Origin: Shinella kummerowiae
GTDB taxonomy: Bacteria > Pseudomonadota > Alphaproteobacteria > Rhizobiales > Rhizobiaceae
DNA length: 64,000 bases
Direction: 5' to 3'
Assembly (NCBI RefSeq): GCF_009827055.1
Contig: NZ_WUMK01000015.1
Coordinates: 25,212-89,211, forward strand
Position numbers and translations under genes: made by a program. The first letter of the stretch is position 1; every line of letters starts with the position of its first letter. This document shows, piece by piece, positions 54,664-61,540 of the stretch. The notes below the pieces were generated by a model. The model did no database searches, was not told where the DNA came from, and saw only the letters and a list, made by a program, of their open reading frames with translations.

Positions 54664-56097
54664 ATGAATTTTTCCAGGACGCTTTTTCCGCTCACCATGC
54701 TTCTCTTGTCCGGCTGTGTCGTCGGCCCTGATTACCAGAAGCCAGACACCGCATTGCCGGCCAAGTTTTCCGAAAGCAAGGCAACGAGCAGCGAGAGCGT
54801 AGCGCTCAATCCGTGGTGGGAATCCTTCCGTGACAAGCGCCTCAACGGCCTTGTGCACCAGGGCATGGCCGAAAACCTGACCGTCCAGCAGGCGCTGGAG
54901 CGCATCACCGCAGCCGAAGCGAACGTCATCGTCGCCGGCGCGGGCGCCCTGCCGAACGTCGGTTTGTCCGCAGATGGCAATGTCAGCGGCCAGGACGGCA
55001 ACTTTATACGCCGGTCAAACCCCACTACCGGTGCAAGCCATTCCGAATCCAAATCCATCAACGCCGGCTTGAGCGCCTCCTGGCTGATCGACTTCTTCGG
55101 CCAGTATCGCCGGCAGAGGGAAGCGGCAAACGCCTCGCTCGACGCCGCTTACGATGACGTCAATGTCGCGCGCCTTGCCTATCTCTCGGACCTCGTGTCG
55201 AGCTACGTCAACGCCCGCTACTATCAGGAAGCGCTCGCGCTCAACCGCAAGAACCTGGTCTCGCGCCGTGAGACGCTGAAGCTCACCAACGAAATCAAGG
55301 AAGCGGGTGCCGCCTCCAGCCTCGACGTGCTGCAGGCCGAAGGTCTCGTCAACCAGACGCTCGCGAACCTGCCTGCGCTCGAAACCGGCTTCCTGCAGTC
55401 GGCAAACCACATCGCGACCCTGCTCGGCGTGCCGGCAAGCACGATCACGTCCAGCATGACCAAGGGTTCGGCCCAGCCCATGCCGCGCTACGCGACGCGC
55501 ACCGGCGTTCCGGCCGACCTCATCCGCAACCGTCCGGACATCCGCGCGGCGGAACGCCGCCTGCAGGCCGCAACGGCGCAGATCGGCGTCGCGGAAGCCG
55601 ATCTCTACCCGAGCATCGAGCTCGGCGGCTCGATCGGCGCGGCGCGCAACTTCAATACCAAGGTCGGCAACCTGACGAGCTGGTCGTTCGGCCCGTCGCT
55701 CTCCCTGCCAATCTTCAACGGTGGCGCGCTGAAGGCGCAGGTCAAGATCGCCCGTTCGGATGCAGAACAGCAGTATCTGGCCTGGAAGTCGACGGTCCTG
55801 ACCGCCGTCGAGGAAGTGGAAAACGCCCAATCGGCGCTGATCCGCGATTACCAGACGGTCGCCGCCCAGCGTAAGGTCGTCGATACCTTCGACCAGACCC
55901 TGGTCCTCGCCCGCGAAAGCTATCGCGGCGGCGCCAGCACCATCCTCGATGTGCTCGATGCCGAACGCAACGTCGCCGATGCCCGCCTGGCGCTCGCCTC
56001 GGCGATCCGTCAGCTGGCCCGCGACTATGTCGCGCTCAACGTGGCGATCGGCGGCGGTGCCGAGATCGGCGGCGCGACGGTCGTCGTCAGCAAGTAA
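54664..56097 (+). CDS. NodT/TolC-family outer-membrane efflux lipoprotein
   Basis: A 477-aa outer-membrane factor. The lipobox LSGC (MLLLSGCVVGPDYQKP, Cys18) and the NodT-type start GPDYxxP are clear. Two repeats of the alpha-barrel hairpins follow, with typical blocks LSASWLIDFFGQYRRQREAA and VPADLIRNRPDIRAAERRLQAA. It could serve the TriABC-like pump at 41952-47175, which lacks its own outer-membrane factor, but lies 7.5 kb away. It converges on the GntR gene with only 3 bp between stops. Confidence 0.92.
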   Translation: MNFSRTLFPLTMLLLSGCVVGPDYQKPDTALPAKFSESKATSSESVALNPWWESFRDKRLNGLVHQGMAENLTVQQALERITAAEANVIVAGAGALPNVGLSADGNVSGQDGNFIRRSNPTTGASHSESKSINAGLSASWLIDFFGQYRRQREAANASLDAAYDDVNVARLAYLSDLVSSYVNARYYQEALALNRKNLVSRRETLKLTNEIKEAGAASSLDVLQAEGLVNQTLANLPALETGFLQSANHIATLLGVPASTITSSMTKGSAQPMPRYATRTGVPADLIRNRPDIRAAERRLQAATAQIGVAEADLYPSIELGGSIGAARNFNTKVGNLTSWSFGPSLSLPIFNGGALKAQVKIARSDAEQQYLAWKSTVLTAVEEVENAQSALIRDYQTVAAQRKVVDTFDQTLVLARESYRGGASTILDVLDAERNVADARLALASAIRQLARDYVALNVAIGGGAEIGGATVVVSK

Positions 56098-56100
56098 GGG

Positions 56101-56775
56101 TTACCCTTTGAAAAAACTCTCGAGCGCTGCGGCCGTCCGGCCGTAGTGCTCGCGGAGCGCTTCGGCGGCACCGTCCGCATCGCGCGCCAGCGCACGCTCC
56201 ATCAACCGGCGGTGTTCTCCCGTCACATCCCGTGCCGCGCCCTCGAGGCTGACGGCCAGTCGCCGGTAGCGATCCGCCCGCGAAAACAGCTTACCGCAGA
56301 TCTCCAGAAGTGACGGCGAGCCGCAGGCCGAAATGAGCGCGGCGTGGAAGGCCGCATGCCGCGCCTCCCAGTCTTCCCGCATCGCCGACGGAATGTCCTC
56401 GCGCGCCTGCGGTATGCGCGCCATCAGGTGGTGGGCGGCAAGCACCCTTCCCTCCCAGTCCGCGTCTCCCTTCAACACCGATAGCCGCAGCGCCTCGCCC
56501 TCGCAAAGTTGGCGCGTCGCGGTGACGTCACGCAACTCGTCCAGTGACAGGCGCGCCACGCTGTATCCCCGGTGGTCGTCCAGCACGGTAAAACCTTCGG
56601 CCGTCAGCCGCGCCAGCGCTTCGCGCACCGGCGTCACGCTCATGCCGCACAGCGCCCGGAGATCGGTGAAGCGCAATCGGTCGCCCGGCTTGAACGCACC
56701 CGAGCGGATTTCCTGGCGGATTGCCGCATAGGCCTCCCCCGCGAGTGTGCGTCCGCTCCCCTTCGTCTGTTCCAT
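56101..56775 (-). CDS. GntR-family regulator, FadR/FCD subfamily
   Basis: A 224-aa repressor-type protein. The N-terminal winged helix has AYAAIRQEIRSGAFKPGDRL and MSVTPVREALARLTAEGF. The C-terminal all-helical FCD domain has the metal/ligand His in RHAAFHAALISACGSP and GEHRRLMERALARD. It is divergent from the FAH-family gene, which it likely controls through the palindrome at 56805-56818. Confidence 0.92.
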   Translation of the reverse strand: MEQTKGSGRTLAGEAYAAIRQEIRSGAFKPGDRLRFTDLRALCGMSVTPVREALARLTAEGFTVLDDHRGYSVARLSLDELRDVTATRQLCEGEALRLSVLKGDADWEGRVLAAHHLMARIPQAREDIPSAMREDWEARHAAFHAALISACGSPSLLEICGKLFSRADRYRRLAVSLEGAARDVTGEHRRLMERALARDADGAAEALREHYGRTAAALESFFKG

Positions 56776-56804
56776 GCCGCCACACCGAAGTTATAAAATC
56801 GCAG

Positions 56805-56818
56805 GATTTTCGAAAATC
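56805..56818. promoter_or_regulatory. candidate GntR operator
   Basis: GATTTTCGAAAATC is a perfect 14-bp palindrome in the 116-bp divergent promoter between the GntR gene and the FAH-family gene, 30 bp from the GntR start. It is a natural site for autoregulation and control of the hydrolase. Confidence 0.5.
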
Positions 56819-56891
56819 ATTGACTTGATGTAAAACCAGATGGAAGGTGCGCGCAACCAAAAATCATAACTGGCATTCAATGGAGGTTCAC

Positions 56892-57731
56892 ATGAAGCTG
56901 GTGCGCTTTGGCGCGGCGGGCGCGGAAAAGCCCGGGATCATCGATGCGGACGGCAAGATCCGCGACCTGTCCGGCGTGGTGCCGGATATTGCCGGCGACG
57001 TGCTTGGCCGCGAAGGCCTCAAGCGCCTTGCCGCAATCGACCCGAAGAGCCTGCCGCTTGCGCCGGAAGACAGCCGCTTCGGCGCCTGCGTCGGCCGCGT
57101 CGGCAATTTCATTGCCGTCGGCCTCAACTATGCCGACCACGCCGCCGAAAGCGGCATGGCCGTGCCGAGCGAGCCGGTCCTCTTCAACAAGGCCCCCTCC
57201 TGCATCGTCGGCCCGGACGATACGATCCTCATCCCGCGCGGCTCGGAAAAGACCGACTGGGAAGTGGAACTCGCCGTCGTCATCGGCGAACGCGCCTCCT
57301 ATGTCTCGGAAGCCGATGCGCTGGACTACGTCGCCGGCTACTGCGTCTGCAACGACGTGTCCGAGCGCGCCTACCAGATCGAGCGCGGCGGCCAGTGGAC
57401 CAAGGGTAAGGGCTGCCCGACCTTCGGGCCGATCGGCCCCTGGCTGGTCACGACCGACGAGGTGGACACCGGCGACCTCGCCATGAAGCTCAGCGTCAAC
57501 GGCGAGCAGGTGCAGAACGGCTCGTCGAGCACCATGGTCTTCAAGGTGCCGTTCCTCGTGCATTACATTTCGCAGTTCATGATCCTCGAACCCGGCGACG
57601 TCATCACCACAGGCACGCCCCCCGGTGTCGGCATGGGCATGAAGCCGCCGCGTTACCTGAAGCCGGGCGACCGCATGGAAGTTTCCATCGCCGGTCTCGG
57701 CGTGCAGCGCCAGGTCGTTGCCGCCGGTTGA
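56892..57731 (+). CDS. fumarylacetoacetate-hydrolase-family protein
   Basis: A 279-aa FAH-fold enzyme. Metal-binding and catalytic blocks are VGLNYADHAAESGM, the Glu pair in DWEVELAVVIGERA, the KGKGCPTFGPIGPW loop, and DVITTGTPPGVGMGMKPP. Relatives include 2-keto-4-pentenoate hydratases, ureidoglycolate lyases and 2,4-diketo-3-deoxyrhamnonate hydrolases. The N-terminus (MKLVRFGAAGAEKPGIID) is most like the last type. TGGAGG precedes ATG 56892. The divergent GntR gene suggests induction by a sugar acid or its breakdown product. Confidence 0.9.
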   Translation: MKLVRFGAAGAEKPGIIDADGKIRDLSGVVPDIAGDVLGREGLKRLAAIDPKSLPLAPEDSRFGACVGRVGNFIAVGLNYADHAAESGMAVPSEPVLFNKAPSCIVGPDDTILIPRGSEKTDWEVELAVVIGERASYVSEADALDYVAGYCVCNDVSERAYQIERGGQWTKGKGCPTFGPIGPWLVTTDEVDTGDLAMKLSVNGEQVQNGSSSTMVFKVPFLVHYISQFMILEPGDVITTGTPPGVGMGMKPPRYLKPGDRMEVSIAGLGVQRQVVAAG

Positions 57732-57758
57732 TTCGGGTAAGGCAAACCCCATAAAGCG

Positions 57759-57789
57759 AGAGGGGCCTTCACGGCCCCTCTTTCGTTTC
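57759..57789 (+). terminator. Rho-independent terminator of the FAH-family gene
   Basis: GAGGGGCC (57760-57767) pairs with GGCCCCTC (57773-57780), followed by TTTCGTTT. It sits 28 bp after the stop codon. Confidence 0.88.
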
Positions 57790-57836
57790 AGCGATCAAAG
57801 CGTCTCGCGCAAAGGATGCGGTGGTCTCGCGTGAAA

Positions 57837-57998
57837 TCAGTGGAATGTCGCAGGCGACACTTCGTCTCCGAGAATACGGAAGGCTTCGTCCAGCGCAGCC
57901 ACCAGGATGTTCGTCAGTTCATCCGCATCGTTTTCAAGGAGGAAGAGCGCAACCGTAGCATTGTCCGGGTCGCTATAGCGCTCGATATCGTTCGACAT
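57837..57998 (-). CDS. small acidic hypothetical protein (53 aa)
   Basis: A short frame starting MSNDIERYSDPDNATVALFL and ending DEVSPATFH. It is acidic, with one likely amphipathic helix (DELTNILVAALDEAFRIL). AAAGGGA lies ahead of ATG 57998, and reading-frame composition fits the genome. No domain is recognised. It is convergent to the FAH-family gene terminator and downstream of the thermonuclease-like gene on the same strand. Confidence 0.6.
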   Translation of the reverse strand: MSNDIERYSDPDNATVALFLLENDADELTNILVAALDEAFRILGDEVSPATFH

Positions 57999-58107
57999 GT
58001 CATTGTCCCTTTCCAGCCGGCACCATCCCGGTTAACGGAAAGCATAGGAACGCTGGCTTGCGTCGGGCTTGTGCCGGAAAGACACAGGTTGCGCAAGATT
58101 TAATGCC

Positions 58108-58740
58108 TCAACCGCACCAGGATTGATGGCGCCCCGTCCAGGGTTTTGCCAGCCCTTCCTGCACCAGCCGGTGGCCGACGGACTGGCCGTTTCGCAGCAC
58201 GAGATGGGGTGTCGCCCCGGCTCGTGCGCCATCTTTCGCCGCAACCAGTGTCACATCGCCCTCGTTGAGGATTTCGCGCAGCCGCAGCTTGGCATCGCCG
58301 CCGCGCAGGCGCTCCGCGTCGCAGCGCGCGCCCGCAATCGCCGGCGTATCGATATCGGCAAGCCGCACCTTGCGGCCAGCATAGAGGATCGTGCTGCCGT
58401 CGAGCACGCAATAGTCGGATTGCGTCGTACAGATGAACCATTTGCCGGAAAAGGCCGGCAGCGCCTGTTCGACCGGGATCTTCTCCACCTTTCCGGTGAG
58501 CTCCTGCTTCGGCCGCGGCAACGGCACCTCACGCTCGACCTTCTTTTCCTTGCGCTCGATGGAGGCCGTGCGAATCGCGGTCGCCGGCGTCTCGGGCCCC
58601 GAAACGCGATTGTCCATGTAGAGAACGCCGCCGATCACCGCCGCACCCAGCACATACCAATGCGCCATGCCGCCCCGCCCCGCCACAGCGGACCGCTTCG
58701 ATCCCGTCGTCTTCTTTCGCCTGGTCGTCTTCTTCGCCAT
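58108..58740 (-). CDS. membrane-anchored thermonuclease-like protein
   Basis: A 210-aa protein. A very basic N-terminus (MAKKTTRRKKTTGSKRS) is followed by one membrane segment (about 26-42, WYVLGAAVIGGVLYM) and, after a charged linker, an SNase-like fold (about 105-205). The motif VRLADIDTPAIAGARCDAE resembles the first part of the nuclease active site (R-IDTPE-). The second catalytic block is weaker (GDAKLRLREILNEGDV), so nuclease activity is uncertain. The C-terminus SWCG has a lone Cys. ATG 58740 is preferred over an upstream in-frame start at 58851. Confidence 0.75.
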   Translation of the reverse strand: MAKKTTRRKKTTGSKRSAVAGRGGMAHWYVLGAAVIGGVLYMDNRVSGPETPATAIRTASIERKEKKVEREVPLPRPKQELTGKVEKIPVEQALPAFSGKWFICTTQSDYCVLDGSTILYAGRKVRLADIDTPAIAGARCDAERLRGGDAKLRLREILNEGDVTLVAAKDGARAGATPHLVLRNGQSVGHRLVQEGLAKPWTGRHQSWCG

Positions 58741-58843
58741 CACCGGTCTCCTGCGCGAGACAGTGCGACGATCTCTTGAAGATATGGTTACCAGGATGTG
58801 GAGACACCTCCCCGTCCAAAGGGAAAGCAGTCGCAGCCAATAT

Positions 58844-58884
58844 TCAACCAAGTGGTTGACAATCAGCTAGTAGCCATATATTCT
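58844..58884 (+). promoter_or_regulatory. promoter and operator of the ArsR/SRPBCC operon
   Basis: A perfect inverted repeat TCAACCA-AG-TGGTTGA (58844-58859) overlaps a -35 box TTGACA (58856-58861). A -10 box TATTCT (58879-58884) stands 17 bp further on. The overlap of palindrome and -35 is what is expected for autorepression by the ArsR-family protein encoded 33 bp downstream. Confidence 0.75.
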
Positions 58885-58916
58885 ACCGGTAAGTTAACAA
58901 CTTAAAGGTTGAATAT

Positions 58917-59261
58917 ATGGCTACCGATCCCCTCTCACTTACCTTCGCCGCCCTGGCCGATCCAACGCGGCGCGCGATCCTCTCACGCCTGGCGAACGGG
59001 CAGGCGAGCGTCGGTGAACTCGCCATGCCGCACGACATGAGCCTCGCCGCGGTTTCCAAGCATATCAAGGTGCTGGAAACCGCGGGCCTCATTCGCCGGG
59101 AGAAGGATGCGCAGTACCGTTACTGTCAACTTCAGGCCGGCCCCCTCAAGGATCTCGACGGCTGGATGGCCGCCTATCGCGGCCTGTGGCGCGACAATCT
59201 CGACCAGCTCGACACCTATCTCGCCGACATGCAGCGCGGCGACGATACCAACAAACAATGA
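58917..59261 (+). CDS. ArsR-family transcriptional repressor
   Basis: A 114-aa winged-helix protein (LTFAALADPTRRAILSRLANGQ, MSLAAVSKHIKVLETAGLIRRE). It lacks the metal-binding cysteines of ArsR/SmtB sensors and belongs to the group that is usually paired with an SRPBCC protein. It probably represses its own operon through the palindrome at 58844-58859. The next gene follows after 22 bp. Confidence 0.93.
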   Translation: MATDPLSLTFAALADPTRRAILSRLANGQASVGELAMPHDMSLAAVSKHIKVLETAGLIRREKDAQYRYCQLQAGPLKDLDGWMAAYRGLWRDNLDQLDTYLADMQRGDDTNKQ

Positions 59262-59283
59262 TACGCAAAGGAAGGAAACCAGC

Positions 59284-59769
59284 ATGAACAAGATGCATGT
59301 CGAAACGCCCGCCAACGAACCGATCATCCGCATGACCCGCACCTTCGCCGCTCCGCGCCAACTCGTCTGGCGAGCCTGGACTCAGCCGGAGCATGTTGCC
59401 CGCTGGTGGGGCTCGCGGGCCATGGGGGCCACCCGGGTGATCAAGCTCGATGTCCGCCCCGGCGGTGAATGGCGTTTCGAGCAGACGACACCCGACGGTA
59501 CGGTCTTCGCCTTCATCGGCAAATATATCGAAGTCGCCGAGCCGGAGACACTGGTCAATACCTTCGCTTTGGAAGGCATGTTCGAGGACAAGACCGTGAT
59601 CGAGACCCACCGCTTCGACGAAGCGGACGGCAGGACCCACTACAGCTGCGTCAGCCGCTTCGACAGCATTGAGGACCGCGACGGCATGGTCGCCTCGGGC
59701 ATGGAAGCCGGTGCGCAGGACAGCATGAACCAGCTCGAAGAACTGCTCGGCGCACTTACCGCCGCCTGA
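59284..59769 (+). CDS. SRPBCC/AHSA1-family protein
   Basis: A 161-aa protein of the START/Bet v1-like fold, with the family blocks MTRTFAAPRQLVWRAWTQPEHVARWWG and GGEWRF, and a C-terminal helix (SGMEAGAQDSMNQLEELLGAL). Members are thought to bind small hydrophobic ligands. Pairing with the ArsR regulator suggests a ligand-responsive operon; the ligand is unknown. Confidence 0.92.
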   Translation: MNKMHVETPANEPIIRMTRTFAAPRQLVWRAWTQPEHVARWWGSRAMGATRVIKLDVRPGGEWRFEQTTPDGTVFAFIGKYIEVAEPETLVNTFALEGMFEDKTVIETHRFDEADGRTHYSCVSRFDSIEDRDGMVASGMEAGAQDSMNQLEELLGALTAA

Positions 59770-59869
59770 CCTCCCGCCAGTCTATCTGGCCGGCTCCCCC
59801 CTCACGCAAGGTCCGTCCGGCCGTCGCACGGCCGGCCGGCCTTTCTCACCCAAAGACAAGGAACATCCC

Positions 59870-60719
59870 ATGAAACCGCTATCCACCGCGGCTGCGCTTC
59901 TGCTTGCCCTCTTCAGCGCCATCGCGCCGGTCGACCCTTCAGCCGCGCAACAGCCCGGCGCAGAACCTCTCGGCCTCTACCACGAGATCCACGGCGAAGG
60001 TGAACCGCTCGTCCTTCTGCACGGCGCGTTCATGACCATCGAAACCAACTGGGCAAGCAGCCTTGCTGAACTTGCCCTATCTCGCAAGGTCGTCGCCGTC
60101 GAGTTGCAAGGGCATGGCCGCACCGCTGATCGCAACGGGCCGCTCCGCTACGACACCATGGCCGACGACGTTGCGCGGCTGCTCGAAACCCTCGGCATCG
60201 AAAAAGCGGCCGTGCTCGGCTATTCGATGGGCGGAAACGTGGCTCTCCAGCTCGCCCTGCGCCATCCCGATCGGGTCGAGCACATCGTGGCGATATCGGC
60301 CGCCGCAAGCGACAAGGGCCTCGCCGCCGGCCACAAGGACATGGCGCAACATCTGTCGGCAGATATGTTCCAGGGCACACCGCTTGTCGCGGAATACGAG
60401 AAGCTGTCACCCAGACCCGACTTCCCAGGTCTCGTCGGCAAGGCCAAGCAGCTGGAACTGACGTCTTTCGATTGGACCGCCGACCTTGCAAGAATCAAAG
60501 CCCGCACTCTGCCGATCGCCGGTGATGCCGACGTTGTGACACTCGACCACCCCGCCGATATACACAGGGCCCTCGGTGGCCACGCCAACGGCGACATCAA
60601 CGGCCCATCAAGAGCCCAACTGCTCGTGCTGCCCGCCACCACCCACATGGGCATCCTCCAAAGCCGAAGCGGTCATCGCCGCCACAAAGGCCTTCCTGGC
60701 AGCACAGGCGCAGCCATAA
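59870..60719 (+). pseudogene. exported alpha/beta hydrolase, frameshifted near the 3' end
   Basis: A signal peptide (LLLALFSAIAPVDPSAAQ) leads to an alpha/beta hydrolase with LLHGAFM, nucleophile Ser in LGYSMGGN, acid in IAGDADVV and His in PATTHMGIL. Right after HMGIL the frame goes wrong. The zero frame runs on to 60895 with unnatural sequence, while the +1 frame gives SKAEAVIAATKAFLAAQAQP and a stop at 60717-60719, the expected C-terminal helix. A terminator follows at once. One base was therefore probably gained or lost between about 60650 and 60662. The catalytic residues precede the lesion, so some activity may remain. A sequencing error is the alternative. Confidence 0.75.
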
Positions 60720-61023
60720 TAATCGAAGAGAGAGATAGACAAAGGCTCTGCCACGCGGAGCCTTTTCGGAACCAACAACCGCCTTCAGCCAGCGCTTCCA
60801 AACACTCTAGAGATGAGATTTTTGGTAGCGGAGGACAGTTACATTCGAATACACACACAGAAATTATTACTTATAGATTTTCTACAGTAATTTAGATGAA
60901 TTATCGGGTAAAACTACGTTATTTTTCGCGGTAAAACGCATGATCCATTGCGCACATACTTTATTATAGCGTTGTCATTTTTGATGATCTCCAAATTCGA
61001 CTCATTGGGTGGCGTCCTAAAAC
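60720..61023. other. AT-rich junction region without a gene
   Basis: After the terminator at 60741-60766 these bases become clearly AT-rich and hold no coding frame. The segment at 60819-60836 (TTTTTGGTAGCGGAGGAC) resembles the reversed 3' end of a tRNA gene, a common attachment site, but the following T-arm spacing is wrong. I regard it only as a possible att remnant. Confidence 0.45.
60741..60766 (+). terminator. Rho-independent terminator of the hydrolase gene
   Basis: AAAGGCTC (60741-60748) pairs with GAGCCTTT (60758-60765), followed by T. Its position 22 bp after 60719 supports that stop as the original gene end. Confidence 0.78.
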
Positions 61024-61296
61024 ATGGCATTAACCGAAACCGCTGTGAAGAATCTTAAGCAGAAAACTAGACCCTTCAAGCGCGAAGACGGCGGTGGCTT
61101 TTACGTCTTAGTTAAACCAAACGGGACAAAACTTTAGCGTTTCGATTATCGCTTTCTCAAAAAACGAAATACCCTATCGATTAGCGCTTATCCGGTGCTG
61201 TCTTTAGCAAACGCCTGTGAAGCTCACGAGCGGTGCGGATCCAGCGCTTCGGGAATTCGGCCCGCCGACCATCTCCTCTTTTGCCCGAACACCTGA
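61024..61296 (+). pseudogene. N-terminal remnant of a P4-type tyrosine integrase
   Basis: From ATG 61024 the frame reads MALTETAVKNLKQKTRPFKR, then DGGGFYVLVKPNGTKL, a TAG stop at 61135-61137, and continues RFDYRFLKKRNTLSISAYPVLSLANA...GIRPADH to TGA 61294-61296. This is the DUF4102 arm-binding domain of P4-like integrases, in which the stop replaces the Trp of the usual KLWRFDYRF. The core-binding and catalytic domains are absent. It marks the scar of an integrated element at the boundary where base composition changes and the RTX gene begins. Confidence 0.82.
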
Positions 61297-61540
61297 TGAA
61301 CAAAACCTCCGTTCCATGCGGCCCGAGCGAGACCGGTTGTCCGAGATCGAGCAAGGACTATAGGCCAATTGACTTTCGTGGACATCCTGCCAGGGTGACT
61401 ACCCTTGCATGTAGAAGGCGCTCAAAGCGGCGGCAAAAAATTTGCAAATTCGCTTGATGGCGCTGGCCACAGGTGATGCTGTCGGCGGGCCTACCGATGT
61501 CGAGTAAATTCGACGGAGACCACAGCAGGAAGGGACAGGA

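Noticed and set aside
60819..60836. tRNA gene or intact attachment site
   Set aside because: Only the terminal TGGTAGCGGAG part resembles a reversed tRNA end; the distance to the ATTCGAA element is too long, and no cloverleaf can be drawn.
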